Below, piece after piece: positions 1 through 14,700 of a DNA stretch of 64,000 nt; the stretch's first letter is position 1; each line of letters begins with the position of its first letter. Under the pieces are notes generated by a model. The model saw only the letters and a list, made by a program, of their open reading frames with translations, was not told where the DNA came from and did not search any database. Position numbers and translations under genes: made by a program. The DNA lies in assembly GCF_036370855.1 (NCBI RefSeq), contig NC_088117.1, positions 1,798,001 to 1,862,000 on the forward strand, in the 5' to 3' direction. The stretch comes from Dromaius novaehollandiae (taxonomy: Eukaryota > Chordata > Aves > Casuariiformes > Dromaiidae).

Positions 1-2278
1 AGGCCCAGTGGGCCAGGTCTGGCTCCCTGCGCATTCAAAGGCAAGGCTCCCAGCTGCTAAACAGGAGTTGAAAATATCCAGAGCCACCAAATCAGCAGCT
101 ACAAAACAGCGCTGAGCTCTTCCAATAAAACTGCGTCACAAATGCAAGTGGCACACCCTGGTTGAAGTCTGACAGCAAGCAGAGCCCCGACAGCCTGGGT
201 GGAAGCAGCCAAAGGCCTCCAAATTTGCTGTCTTCTGCCTCATAAGATGGCAAGGGCAGAAATCTCCATCTCAGAGGGAAACATCTTCGCATCTGATCCT
301 ATCCTGCGATTTTAAACAAAATGCATGGAAAAGCATCTGCCTGCAATTCAAATATCACAAAGCTGCAGGAATTACTTTTGGCCCCACTGTTTTAAAGCAA
401 AGGCCAGACAGCTATGGTCTGACCAGTCTCTCCTTGAATGACTGGCATAGGACAAGCTCATCAACTGCCACCTTTTTTGTCAAGATACCAAGAACAGTGC
501 AAACATTTACATGTGTCATTTACATGTGTCCACCCAAACCTCCTCTTGCACATTATGGGAACTGAACAGTTCCTGGAGAACACTTTTCAGGTTTTCAGGT
601 TTGCTTGTGAAGTGTTGAATTGTTTCATTGTATCATATGAAAAACACAGGATTTGGGAATCTAGTATAACTGAGGCCAATCCTGCCTGTGGCACCTGCAC
701 CTTGTGTTTTGGATTACCTCCAGTGCCACCTTGAGCCCACTGTACAGAATAAATGGTTGCACCCCATTTCCCTCATCTCCCCAAGCAGCAGTCACTGGAG
801 TCTCCAAACGATTAAAGATTACATCGGATTTATTTTTTTCATGTTCCTGAAGATGAAGATTTGTCCAAGAAGTTCTCTGGCTTTGGGGCTGATTATCTTA
901 CCTAAGTGTCCTATTAGCTTTTAGTTTGGTACATCACGTTTACTTATTCACAGGACATTTCACTGAAAGGTCAGCTAAGACTCTCCTCCTAAAGCTGTTT
1001 CCAAACAAACCCAGAACCACAAATGCTTCAGTATTTCCTGGTTATGATTATATTTAGGAAAATCATTGCATATATTGATCATTAACAGTATCGTTATGGG
1101 CAGCTCTCAGACACAAATCTAGCTGGAAGCCTGTACTAATGTCTTTGTCTCTTATCAACATCTATTTGAGAAGAAAGATAGATCCACAAAACTGAAATGA
1201 CAATAGTAGCCTGGAAACTAATTATTCTGCATGATTTCTACAAGACACCACTTTGCCATAGGTACTAAGGTTATAAACAAACCATCTAACCAACACCACA
1301 CTGGTAGCTTTCAATTTTCTCCACTGAACAGTAAGTTGGGTTTAAAAGTCAGATTTCTACAGCTTCCTCCTGAAAAAATTATTATTTGATTTGTTTCACT
1401 GGGTTGCTGTACCTTAAGGTTTCTTATCCTGGTTCCTTCTAATGCATCTGCTCTGCAGACTGAAGATGTGGTAACATCCACTAATTTTTCTGAGCTTATT
1501 CTGAACTAGTATTTCAGCTGGGATTATTCTTATAAAAATACACATAGATGTTTCACGTTCTAGTGAAAGACAATCAAGATCAACTGTCTGAATTTTTCCA
1601 TGCAACAGAAAACAATGATCCAACATCATAGGCACCCCACAAAAGTAAAATGCCTCAAAAGCATACCCTAACCCTTCTGAAGGACCACAGCTACAAATTT
1701 CACCCTTTCCTGCCCATTGAGCTTCCGCCTCTCCACTCATTCCACCAAAGAAGGCTCAATTATACGAGAGAAATCGGAGACTTGGATCTTTGTGTATAGC
1801 ATCCAAGGAGATCAGTTACCATTCATCTCCGAGTAATGATTTTCAGCAAATGGTTGTCCCTGAGCTGTTCATCTCATTGGCAAGTCTTTTCTCAACTGAG
1901 TTTTAACTGACTGGTAACATGGAATTTAAATATAATCTTTAATACATGTGTGGATGTAACATTTTGGACTTGATAATCACAACACTGGGTGTAGTCGTCT
2001 TGCCCATGATATTTATTACCTTGGAGACTTTCTACAGAGGTGGGCATTTGTGAGCATAGTAAAGAACAGCCCTTGCACAAGCAGACATATGTTTCAGTCA
2101 CAGACACCAATGTACTAACATAATTTTGTTAACTACATGTTCACGAAAAGAAAAATCTATTCAGGATCCTTTAACAATGAATAAAGATCAAATATAAAAT
2201 CATATTCCCACCTTAGAAACAGGGAAGACTAACTCCATCCCACCCACCCATACCTCAGGGATATTCTCTTTCTCTTAC
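1..2278 (-). other. RABL6: RABL6 intron 7 (partial)
   Basis: Unique AT-moderate sequence. I saw no exon, repeat or RNA gene. The short open frames here have no splice context or recognisable motif. Confidence 0.8.
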
Positions 2279-2384
2279 CTGCAGCTGCAAGAAGGGGATG
2301 TTGAAGAACTTGTGCAGGTACTTGAGGCCAAAGCTGTTCTTCATGGAAGACTCAGCGTACCGAAAATATGAGGAGCCAGGTGGC
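2279..2384 (-). CDS. RABL6: RABL6 coding exon 7 (last in window)
   Basis: Encodes [17 protein letters not shown] and on to [10 protein letters not shown], ending in phase 0 at CAG|GTAAGA. It finishes the GTPase-like domain. The next exon (a coiled helical segment in human) is not in the window. Confidence 0.97.
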
Positions 2385-5300
2385 CTGTCTCAACCAGATA
2401 GGTAGAGAGAAGAAAATTGTACAAAGGACATGGACTGCATACACACAGAGGAGGCACCTGCTGAATTATGTACCATGAGCAATCCTCATTTACAAGCCAA
2501 CCGCTCTCCCCCTAGATGTAGGCTGACAAGTCATTCTGCTAGGGACTGATTATTTTGTTTACAAACAAAACTCAGATTTTGCTCCTCCTGAAGGTTGGCA
2601 GAAAAAGCTGGAATGCAGCTGTTGTTGTGCTGCGGTGTCATGCAGCTGACTAAAAGATAATGTGTCAGGAGGCTGGGCAACTGGTTTACTAAACTGCAGA
2701 TTTCATGGCTATATAGGGCCACTCCTTAGTGAAGATTTTGTTTTAATATTAAAACAGACCTAAATTAAGCCAGCTACTCAAGCACTGGCAGTTGGAATTA
2801 AACTCAGCTAAGTTATGTATAGAAATAAACGTGTAAAGAAATGACTGCATTACTAAAGCAAGCCTTAAAGCTGATGCCATTTGCATGTGCCTGACACACA
2901 CATGAACAAACGAGACTAAAGAAAACCTAAAAACTGCCTTAAAATGATACACTGCAAAAGGGGTACACTCTATTAAATCCTGACCAACAAATAATATTTA
3001 AAATTACATAATAGAGAGGCCTCAGAGCCCAATTTAAGGGAAAATCTTGCTTGGCTGGCAAGGCAGGAGAATGATTTGGCTGTGCCCAGTAGCTGTTGCG
3101 TGAGGATGCTCTTACAAGAAGAGCGAGGATCACAGCTGCACGAGCTGGCTGTCTTGCAGCAGGATTATTTAGAGCAGAGAACAGACGTGTTTCAGGAAGA
3201 GAACTCTTCTGCAAGAAAAGGACTATCCAGAAAGATGACAACCCCTTGGGCAAAGCGACTCTGAGAAGCGCATGCTGGCAGGCACTAACTGTTTCCAGGA
3301 ACATAGCTAACAACGTGGCTGGCACAGGCTCCTACGTCAAACGGAAAAGAGCCCATCGGGTAAACCAAAGATGCTGTATGAGACACTTGGCTATCAAAGC
3401 CCAAAAGCTAGGCAGAGGGCCCGGGGATGAACGTGATGCACATCAGAAACCCAGCAGCAATATGTTTCTTTGTGGGTGATGACGGAGCGCAGCCGAGTGC
3501 TGCTCCCTGTCTGGGGGTTGTTGGTGCCACCCTCGGTTACCTGTTCAGATTGTCAATGAAGTCTCGCACGTCGCCAGGCAGAATGACCCGGTGCTCCCCC
3601 ATGTCTCGGTAATTCCCAAGCACGCACACTGGAACGTGGGTCGGCACTTTGGGAAGTTCCCTCAGAATATAGTTAAATGTCCTTCACCAAAGGAGAGACA
3701 GACACAAGCAAATGAGGGGGAAATGTGTCATTCTGTGAGCAGTTTCATCACCATAAAAACACAGGAAAAAAATACAGAAAAAATACAAAGTAAGAAAAGA
3801 ATTTCAAAAATCTTTCCAAGACTGCTACTTCTTTGCCCCTCTCAGAAGAATACATTAACTGTAAATACGTTCATATCATTCTTCATTCAAAAACAACTCA
3901 ACAAGTTCAATATTCCACTTCCACCAGAGACCTAACATCCCCGCCTAGTATTTCTCTCAGACCTATAAAACTGTGTGAGGACAGCAGAAGTAGAGGTTTC
4001 CCTCGCTTGTGCTGGCAACAGGCTCACTGACCCATAAGTAAACCAGTAAAACACAAGTTTAAATATAAAGAAGCAGCCACCTCTTTATCCCCCTCTGGCT
4101 TCTATATATTCCCCATCCTCCCCATCAGACACGCAAAATTAATAGCTCACTATTTCTGCATGTTAATGCAATTTATGGTCTCTAAATAATCCATAGCAAT
4201 ACCTGTCTTCCTGGGAATCTCCCCACTGCTCACTAGTCTTCCCCTCTCCCTTGTGCTCTGTAGAGCTGGGATTTGTAACATGCCCAGCACACCTTGCATC
4301 TGTGATAGGGCCAATTATCAAGTCTCAGACATTGGTATAGCAGGAACTCCAGGCCACAATCTCATAGGGAAACTGCTTGTTTAAAACGAACCCAGGAGGG
4401 GAGTATATTAAGACATGCCAGAAGATAAAGCTTTTATTTTAAGTGATACAAAATCAGCTTCAGAGGCCATCAAGAAGTCTGAACTTTTTTTTTTTTTTTT
4501 TTTTTTTTGATTAAACATGTGAGAGCCGGATTGCGCATGACCCTGATGATGCCTTACCACTGCTTGGTGATGTCAAACATCATCACTACGCCATTGCAGT
4601 TTTTATACACATCCAGAAACTCTGCATCCAGAGCCATTTCTGACTCTGCCTGAGGAAATAAAGGCAAAAGAAGCAGTAAACAACGTGGCTCAGGTTCAGG
4701 CTTGCACAGAACACAACCAATACAGTGCTGAATAGGCAAAAATTCTAAAGTAACAGCCACTATAAAAGGTATCAGTGGATTTCACATCATTAACACTTAA
4801 ACAATGTACCTTGCAGGTCCACTCCCTACAGGAGCAGGATGTGAAAGACCTGACATCCTCTGAAAAAAGCATGTCTGCAATTGCTAAAACCCACCCTTGC
4901 TCTTTTGTCTCTGATTCCAAATCTTGTTTTGACAACATAATTCCACGTACAGCTACAGGACACAGCAAGAGCACATGGCACCTATTTTAGCTCTTTGCAG
5001 ATGTGAATATTGACTGTACTTTGAATGCTCCTGATCCATAAAGCCAGGATGCAGTTTCTAATGAGTTTCTCCTGTGCACAGCTAAAAACATTTAGTAGCC
5101 GACTTGCTTTTCATCATTTGGACTCTGCAACTTTGCAAAATTCAATACTGGTCACAGCTGAATCTGCAAGGCTCCTGCAGCAATTTGGTGCCTATGGAAC
5201 AGCACTCACTGGTTTACCCAGCGTGAGAAACGCACCCATGTTTGTGAAGGGGGAGGCAACTGTGTGATATCTGTTTTTATTGAAGCATTTTCCCACAGGA

Positions 5301-8300
5301 GGAGAACATTTTTAAAGAAAATTCTCCTTATCTGACCGCACAGATTGAGGAGGAATGGCACCTTGGTCAAAGAGACGCGTCTTCACTGCCCTGAACCATC
5401 GCTAGAATTGGAGTGCTCAGCACTTCGTATATCAGTGATATCGGCTCTCCCTCCGCCCGGAAATCAGCCTGTCAATTTTGACAAAGCGCTTATTGAGTGA
5501 ACACCAAAACACTGTTCATGCAGTGAACCCGCAGGGCACTGGCACAGCAAGAGGAGCAATAAAGCTCTTGAATAGCTGCAGCAGAAATCCCATGATCAAG
5601 GGCTTTTAAATTGACTTTTCCTGAGGATAAAATGGTACAGCTTTTGAAAGTAGTGCTATGGAAGGGCATCAGCAGCCCAAATGGGATTTGGGGAATGTGG
5701 CATCAACGTCTCCCTTATGGCACTTTGTTCTATAGCAGAAGATCCAGAGGGGACACATTGTGCAACAGCCGTGAGGAAGCCACTCTGTTTACTTTTACAT
5801 ACTATGTAGCACCTCTACTGCCTCTTCCTCTTCAACCTTTCAAAGGGTGTTAAAAGGTAATTGTTAGCCTAGTTTTAAGGATAGTCAGAGAGCAGGGCTT
5901 TAAGTGATTTCTTTAAGTCTCATGGCAAGTCCTTTACAAAAGGACTTCCTGGCACTGACTATGTGTAAACAGGTACAAAACTACAGTGTAAATATCTGGG
6001 GTGATTCATTCCCAAAAGACCCAAATGAAAACAGTAGGAGAGTTGCGGTAAGGGCATGAACAGAGTAATAAAACAGGTAGGCAAAAGAACGAAGAGCATC
6101 TGGGATCCCACTGCCCCGCGCCCACCTGCCCAGCCAGCCTCAGAGCAGACACAAATGCAGAATGAAGGCAGAATCCAGAGACCGAAGGGCAACAAGAAAC
6201 CTCCCCCCAAGAGGACAACATCTGTATTCAAGGTGACTCACCTCCTGAGGATCATTCTCCAGTTTCAAACCATCTCCTCGTTTTTTGCATTTTCCTTAAA
6301 AAGAAGAGTTGTAAAAGACAAATGCATTACACTGGGCAGAGAGTTCCAGCATGGGTCTGTCTCCCTGGGCAAGACCATGGCACTCTGTACACGACCTTAA
6401 AGCAGGTCCAACTTCTACTACAAGCATGGGGAATATGAGGAGAGGTGGGACAGGCATGCCTTGCTGAGGAAAACCAGCTAGTCTGTTTAATGCAAAGGTG
6501 ACTAGAAAGTCTGTGGCAGCTTGAACAGTGCTCTTCACAGCATTCAGTCACAATGACTGAAGCATATGGCTTTGGATGCACTCCCGCACCACAAAAGGAG
6601 CTGCTCTCTTCCACTTTTTGTTGCATTAGTGCTGAAGAAGCAAAAAATATCAGGGCTGTTATGACTGAACTGCCCAACTACACACGCGCTGTTCTTGAGA
6701 GAAGCTATGACACTGCTGAGCTATTGCACTGACCTGGAGCAGGCAGTCTTGTAAATAAATGTGCTCTCAGAGCCCATTAGGTGCTTTGGGCTGACTTGTG
6801 ACAAAAGAAAAAGGTGGCAGGGTGGAATACGAATTTAACATTCAAAATGCAGACAGAGCTTATGGGGGAGGGAAAATCTGAGCAAAATCGAGAAAACCAT
6901 GATGAGGGGGCTATGGAGCAGAGGAGAAACAGCCTATGAGTGCATGAAAGGCCAGAGGTGGAGGACAGGTCTGGTCATCACCAGCAAAGGTGAAGAAAGG
7001 AAATCCTCACGGGACACCAGTCCAAAGCTCTGTGCACACACCAGACGCTCTAGAGACATGCATCCAAGAATAAGCTAGAGCACCGTAAGCTCTTAAGAAA
7101 GTGCAAGAGGCAACATGCTAAACACTTGGAGAAGACACTAGAAAAGTACTACAAAGAACTGTCCCACTGTCCAGCGGCCACAATCGCACCTACAGGGACC
7201 CACAGGTTTCTCTTCAACTCATCTGCCACCTCTGAGGCACGCACTAAAATACAGCCCTTACATTTAAAGGTCAGACCCCTTTTTGGTCCTGAACAAAGTG
7301 ACCTTATAGAAATTCCTCTTCTTTTAATAATCACTTCAAAACAGAGCTGCCATGTGTACCCCATAGGCATGTTAGTATCACAGAAACAGATCAAACTTAA
7401 ATAGCAAGCAAAAATCCAAACAAGGCTCTACTTCTCATTCCTTTAGTCTGACACCCTGGTATGCCAGCACACTGCTAGATAACTGAGGGAAGGTGGACGT
7501 GTCTCTGAAACGCAGCGAACAACGTCAAGAAATCCCCTTCCAGCACATTACTCTGCCAGCCTCAGTGGCTTCTCAAGAAGAGAACAGAATAATAAAAGGG
7601 GATGGCTAAACATTTACAAATTTGTACCACTAAAATAGACAGTCCCTCAAAACAGGCTGTAAATAGCTGCATGTTGAGCTTTCTCCCTTTTCTTAGAGCT
7701 TCAATAAGCGCTGGAGAAGTACAGGGAGTGACATTTTAGAGCACCCCTGGCATTTGACTCGGCACCCATGGAAAAGGAGGCAGCATTTTAAACCTCAGAA
7801 CCAATGTTTCAGGCTCCCTGAAAATTTTGCATTATATCAGTTAAACTCTAATCATGTTTCCAAATCTTGAAGCCTGCAGCCACAGTAGGCAGAGGACAAC
7901 ACGCAATGCATTTGTACCTAGGACTAGCAGAGGGGCAACCGGCTAACGTGATTTTCTGGTGCGCACCAAAGATCGCCAGGAGTCTCAGTAAGCAAGAATG
8001 AGCACATCTTCTTTCACCTAGCACTGAATAAGTTTAGTGTGAACATACCGTGAAAAATCTGTCTTTGGATCTCCAGGTATTGTTTAAACTCTAGCTACAA
8101 GCAGCGATTCCCAGAGTTTTACCAAATGATGGGTACTGTATAGCCCTGCAAGGTCCAGAGCTATGTTTTACAGACTTTAAATATCTTCCAGGTGTTAGAG
8201 AGAACAACTAAGAACCGTACTTCTGAACTAACCTTGCTCTGTATTTTTCTAGTCTGAATAATGGCAAATTAAATAAATTATAATGGGATGGCAGAGATTT

Positions 8301-11300
8301 GAAATGCCTTCTTGTAATTTCTAGAAACACAGCCTATCATCAACAGAATGTGTTTGACAGCTTGGATGTACCCACAGCACACTTCCACTGACTCTTTAAT
8401 AAACTATTTGCAAACCAGGGGACAAAAATAGCTTCTGTAACTATTCAACTCAGCTAATGAAGATGGAGCGACTACTTGCAAAATTCATGGTTCTAGCAAA
8501 CATGAAACAAAGAAGAAAAAAGTGTTTCCTTCTTTTTTCATGCAGGTCAAGGATAAATGGTTACAAAATAAGAAGTTATTCTGGAAAGTTTAAATGCTGT
8601 AGTGCTTTCGTACTTAAAGAAAATTTGCAGCAGAGAAACGACCTGATGAAATGCCCTTACCAAGTATTGTTATAGAAATGCTCACACAGACATCAGTATT
8701 GCTTGACAAATGTCCCTAATGAATTCAGAATTAGCCTACTGGAGGTATTTTTGCTGGTAGCACTAACTAGGAAGTTGGTTGCACTTCTCTTGCTGTACTT
8801 TGCAACCCCCATTCAGCAAATGATGGTCAACCAGATCACCTGTTAGCTGTCAAGCAATTAGTGTCAGCTAAAAAAAAAAAAAAAAACAAGAAAGTTTGGA
8901 GCATTTTCTGAATGGAAAAAAGTTGTGGCATTGTTCATGCCCAAGCAGTCCTGGCACAGCAACTATGCAAGGACTGCAGAACACAGCAGCAGATTTCAGC
9001 CCTGAAACTCTTACTGGTAGATGCTTCTGAATGTCCTTGCAAAACCACACGTCTAAAACATTTGCAGCCCTAGTGTCATCTTACTTCTGACAGCTGAAAA
9101 TAGCAGACATACTCATCCTGATTTTTTCCCATTCTTGCATTATGTCCCTCCTGAGGGCTCAAGTGTGGGCTCTGATTTTTCCCAGACCAACTGAAGCTGT
9201 GGGAGACGCATGCCTTTTCCCCCTTTGCTTAAAATCATTTTCAGCCAGCAGAACTTGTGTGGCTACTCTGAATGTCAAGATCTCACTATTTCTCCAGTTG
9301 CTCATAAACTATGCTGGATGTGACCTGAATTTCTGGTATTAAAACAGAAGCCCAAGCAACCACAAATACCCAACCAAAACTCTTCACAGTTCGCAGATCT
9401 CTCTCGTCCTGAGCAATCAATGTGTCATTCTAACCTAGACATATTTACAGCTCATGCTTTGAGACACAACACGATTCATGCACCTTTCTGTTTTTGGTTT
9501 TAAGTGTGTATCAAGAGGACTGAGTAGTATTCTTAAGTAATGTTCATCATTGCTGTAAAGGAGGTCATCTGTAAAGCAGTAACAGAGCTGAAAAGCGCAT
9601 GTGTGTACATACTCATGCACAGTGTCTATTTTTGGAACCAGAGCTGCAAGATGGGCCAGATAAAGATGTGATACACGTAGTGAAGAGATGCAGCTCAGGC
9701 TTTAAAGGCAAGTGTGCAATGAAGATTGAGTGATTTTATGATCTAGGTTCTGTGTTTTTTAAGGTTACATGATGTGTGGTCTGGGAGCATCAAATAGAAA
9801 TCTTTATGTGGTGTTTGCCCAGCTTCTCTAACCAGAATGCTGATAGCTCCTTATTTACAGGGGCGGTAGCAACTGAAACCAAATAATCTTCCAGCAGTGC
9901 CCTGAAGTCTACCGAACAATTCTTCTTCCTGGATGCCAGAAGATTGGTCAGCACTTGAGGGAAAGGGTTTAGGTTATTTTGGGGGCCACAGAAAAAAATG
10001 TGACTGGATCCCTTCAGTTGGTGTCTGGGGAAAGATGCAGGAGCCCAAACAGCAGATGTTACAAGATGTGAGACTGGAACTCTTGAATCACTTGAATTTT
10101 AAGCATTTCATTTCATTTCACTTCTTTGCATTCCGAATCTGTTACGGCTTTATGACCTGCATCAGTTATACAACTCACTGCAAAGCAGAAAGATGAGTCA
10201 GGACTGTGACTTTTGCTGATAGGTATCCTTTCTCTGTACCGTTAGTTCCAAGGGCAGCAAAGGACCACACGTACTGGACAAAATCCAATCCAATCTATAG
10301 CTGGGGGCAAGCCCTCCTTGTTAAGATTTTAATAAATGGCATCATTACAGAAATGAGCCACGCTCCCTGAGCACACCCAAAGAGAAGCCGGCAAGCTGCA
10401 GATCAGTCTGTACTCAGTAAGTCTGCACATTAAAAAAAGTCAAGAAGACTCAAGAACAAACTAAGAGGAGGGGTACAACGTAATGGTTAGCATGCCCTCT
10501 TGCTTCACCGCATTTACTGCCCTAACAGGTTCTAAGATTTCACAACAAAACTTTTCCCCTCACTTCCAAATTAGCAGCTATATCCTAAACAAATGACAGC
10601 GGGTCGCCAGCCGGGCAGGGCCAACAAAGCTGTTTCCAGCATTCCTAAATCAGCTGGGGGGAAATCAAAGCACATTGCACAACTAACAAGGACAGGGAGG
10701 CACAATTGCTGCTAAGTGCTAGGCAAAACATTACTTAGTGAAACCACATTCGACTTCGCTGCACAAGTCTAAGGGAAGTTTTTCAGGGCACAGCTTACGA
10801 ATTTCTCCCAAATTCTCCTGTACACATCCACGCAGAGACATAAAGAATGGCAGCACTGCACAGCAGAGTGAAGAGGAGGCTGCTTTAAGAGACTGAAGTT
10901 GAAAATTGCAATTTATGGATATGTTTTTTTAGACAGTCTAGCTACATCCCCATCAGGTTATTGCAAAATAATATGAGGCTTTCAATACACACTTTCAAAT
11001 ACCTTAATTTAAATACAGTTCTCTATTTCCTCTGAAAAGGAACAATTCTTTTAAAATGGGGGAAACACTGGTTAAAAAAAAATTTAGCCTGGAAAACAAT
11101 GTATGTTGAAATGCATGTTCAGAACATGCATTGTTGGCAGTTTCAAATCCAGCCTAATAAATGCAGCATGCCACACAACTCTAAATATGCATATTAGCCA
11201 GGATTCTTGTAGGGAAGGACAAAAGGAGGATCAGATCTTATCAGCACTATGCAGCAGCAGCACTGGATGCTTCACTACTAAAAGTCTATAGTCTAGGTTA

Positions 11301-11740
11301 GCATCACTCTCACCAAGAGCATCACGCAGGAGGATTTTTTGTCCTAAGCATACAGAAAAAAGAACAAAACTGTTATGAGATAATGTTAAGATGAAACTTA
11401 GATATGAACAAGTTCATAAGGGTTAATTTGCACATTTTTGCAAGTGGTATTTATCAAGGATCTGCAATGCTATGTCAGTGGGAAAGGATTTGATTTTGTC
11501 ATATCATGATGATCTGAATTTTTACATTGCATTGATTGCACATATATAACACACAAAGATGGACATGTCTGTGGTCCATTACTGGGGATCTTAACAGACT
11601 AAGGTTTATCTCAAATGGATATGAAGTGGAGAGAAAACAGTCCCTTCAGATTTTAGATACATGTCCCACTGTCAGAAATAAACGCAGTATCAGAAGAGCT
11701 GTTGTCATCATCTGCACATACCAAATCTCATCCATTCTGT

Positions 11741-11781
<41 letters not shown>

Positions 11782-14700
11782 CAAGTCTCTGTAGTTTAGA
11801 CCATGATTCTGCTCAGAGAAGCTATTCACAGAAATAAACGTTGGAACCACGTGATTCCCAAATTAACTATCAATTCATACCCAAGTTGCAAGGCAGTGAG
11901 AAAACAGATGGTTTTCTTAAGCCCTGCACATGTTATCCTAGGATCTGAAAGACAAGTCAGAATCAAGCTAACTTCAGCAGTAATCCTGATCTAAGTAAGG
12001 TTTTATATACACTGTGAAAGACTGGTGTTTAAAAGGGAAGGGCGGGGGGATGATAAATCACCCAGGATTTTATATTAAAATTACTAGCTCAGGTCTAACC
12101 TAAAATCTCCATTATGAACTTGAACTAGAGCTGGTATCTTTAACCATCTTTCCTTTGTAAATATTTTTATTATGATTTAGCCACCACAAAAAAAAAATAC
12201 TTTCTCCCTTCCTACTCCCCCTTTTTTTTTGGTGCTAATGCATGTATAAGTTGCACAAGTGGTACACTTAGAGATAGCACACTTCACATATAATTCTGCT
12301 GGGCATCTGTGTGCCAGCACATGTTCTAGTTAAGTCTGCAGAAAGGGTAACAACACTGAAGTTATTAAAAAAAAGAAATCAAGTTCCCATTAGTGTAGTC
12401 ATCAGATTTGACCAAGAGAAGCTCACAAACAAGGAGCACACCTGCGGAGCAAGAAGTGCTCATTTGTGAAGTTGCTTTCCCGACCATAATTGCACTCTAA
12501 ACCAGGAGCCTGCCAGGCAGAAAACACCTCTTAAAAGAAGACAGACAAAAATGTGCACTTGAGGCTATAGAATGTGCTGCTAACATTTTCATCTGAACCC
12601 CAACCTCTTTTAGCAACAGACTCCACCTTTGCACTGTGTTCAGAAATGTCTATTATTTTTAGGAAATAGAACTTCATACCCTGACAAAAATTGAAGACTA
12701 ATGAAAAATGTATTAACCCATCTTATTATGTTCCTCAGCTAAGCATTTAGAAAACATTTTGGATTAAATATTACATTCTGTCCTAAGTGGATTTAAGTAA
12801 TTAACTTCTCTTTGATATACACAGGAGGGAAGGATAAATCACTGCAGATAACATCTTACGAATTTAACAATATTCTTGCTTTGAAAAAACAGCTCAGCAA
12901 GAAGTTTTATAAACAGAACAAAGAACTCAGTAGCTGTCTAAATATTTATAAAAATATAAAGGAGAAGAAATGAAGTTTATTATACAGTTCATACAATTTA
13001 AATATACAAAGAAGCAGGCTATTCCATTCATCACAGAGCATGTGAAATAACAGCTTGTGTTAGGAGAACTCCTCTCTCCTATATTATTATTTCAGGAAGA
13101 TATTATTTCAGAAAGTAACATCCAAAAAATAAATACACGCTTTTTCCTGAAGAAAGTGGAGGCAAATAGGTATTTCTGAATTCCACATAAGCTTTTAATT
13201 AAAATTGAGAAAGACCAATCAATCTGCATTAGAAAGGAAGTTATAAATCTTACCTTTGTCTACTACATCCCAGACTTCAACTTTAACGATATCATCAGTG
13301 GCTAAAAGCACAATAAGAACACAAAACGTTAGAAAAAGGGTTTCAGCAAGATGGAGAAGGCCAGTCCCCCACCACACAAAGCCTAACCCAAAGCAAATAG
13401 TGCCAAAATAACAAATCAAGGTCAAAAGAAAAGCTAACTCACTCCCCAGTAAGTTGGAAAAATCCCAAAACATAGTTTAAAGGAGGCCTGCCATTGAAGA
13501 ACCAAGATGTACACCAAAATTGTGCTCTCTAAAGAACATCTTAAAAATTATTAGTCACATAAATGATATGGTTAGACTTCCTTCAAATTTTATGTCAGAT
13601 TCGGAGCATGTTATAAAAATTTCACTTAGATTCTCTTCATAACATGCAGAGGTTTCCATGTTGTTCTTTCAGAATAGATGTAAATTAAAATTGGAGAATA
13701 GAGTCTAGTCCAGAAGCAATGTGTGCAATTGAAAAAAATGGGGATACACACACGTAAAGAAGATCAACTATATTATTAATATTTCTATGTAAATGTGAGA
13801 AATGGGATAGACACTCCTGTGGTTACAGAAATCTACACTCTCCGTAAATTTCAGGTTATTTGGCTTATTCTTCTGACAAAAAATAAGATATTACTAGCAA
13901 TTTTGCCTCTTGAAGAACTGCAGAATCCATAAGTAAAGGACAGCAAGATAGAGATTTGAGATTTGAGTTGCTAAAGTCTAAAGCAAAACAAGCAAAATCC
14001 TAACCGCAAAAAACCTACTGCTGATAATGACAGCTAGCAGTTTAACTTTTAGGCTGTATGCAGAATAAATTAAGTGAAGCTGCTCATTGAATCTGAACAA
14101 GCAGTCTCATCTTCACAGCGCTGTTCCAAGAAACAGCTGCTTTTAGGACATCATATAAGGTACTAAGCAAAAGCTTGTACTTGTAGCAACTCTGAACATA
14201 AGCCATAGAGTAACATGACAACGGCTCAAAGTAGAAAACAACCTTCTATCCTAGCATTGCTGAATATAGCTAAGTGTCACTGTCAAGCCAGGAAACATTT
14301 CTTCTATGGAATCCATTGTTGGCTTAAAACATTTCAAAATTCTGTAAAGACAGAGGAATAAAGAAAAAGTTTGATCATCTACTTCCTCAAAAAGATCTTT
14401 TTTACAGTCATGCATGAAGCCAAATCAGGGCCTGTTTTTCTCGTAGCAACTCCCACTTAATCCTCCAGTTTGCTGGCAAGGCACAAGATGAACAAGAGAC
14501 TTGCCCAGGGTCAGCTGCTGCATCACGGGCCCGGATGGTAGGCAATAGGTACACAGAGGCTTGCAGTCTTCTGCTTTAACCATTACACTTCTCAAATTCC
14601 TTGTCTCTGAATATTTCTACAGATCATCAGTTCACACAGGGCTACAGTGCAACCACTCCCCATTACTCACATGACTGGCATCCGGCTGTATGAACAGAGA

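Larger units (their letters stand above)
3682..6241 (-). other. RABL6: RABL6 introns 5 and 4 (either side of exon 5)
   Basis: Unique intronic sequence around the exon at 4558-4649. Apart from the T tract at 4485-4508 I see nothing structured. Confidence 0.75.
6295..13253 (-). other. RABL6: RABL6 intron 3 (7 kb)
   Basis: AT-rich unique intron with two A tracts (8870-8886 and 11742-11779). No recognisable transposon, RNA gene or extra exon. Confidence 0.75.

Noticed and set aside
11500-11779. Processed pseudogene ending in the A38 tract
   Set aside because: No AATAAA-type signal, coding similarity or flanking duplication could be seen.
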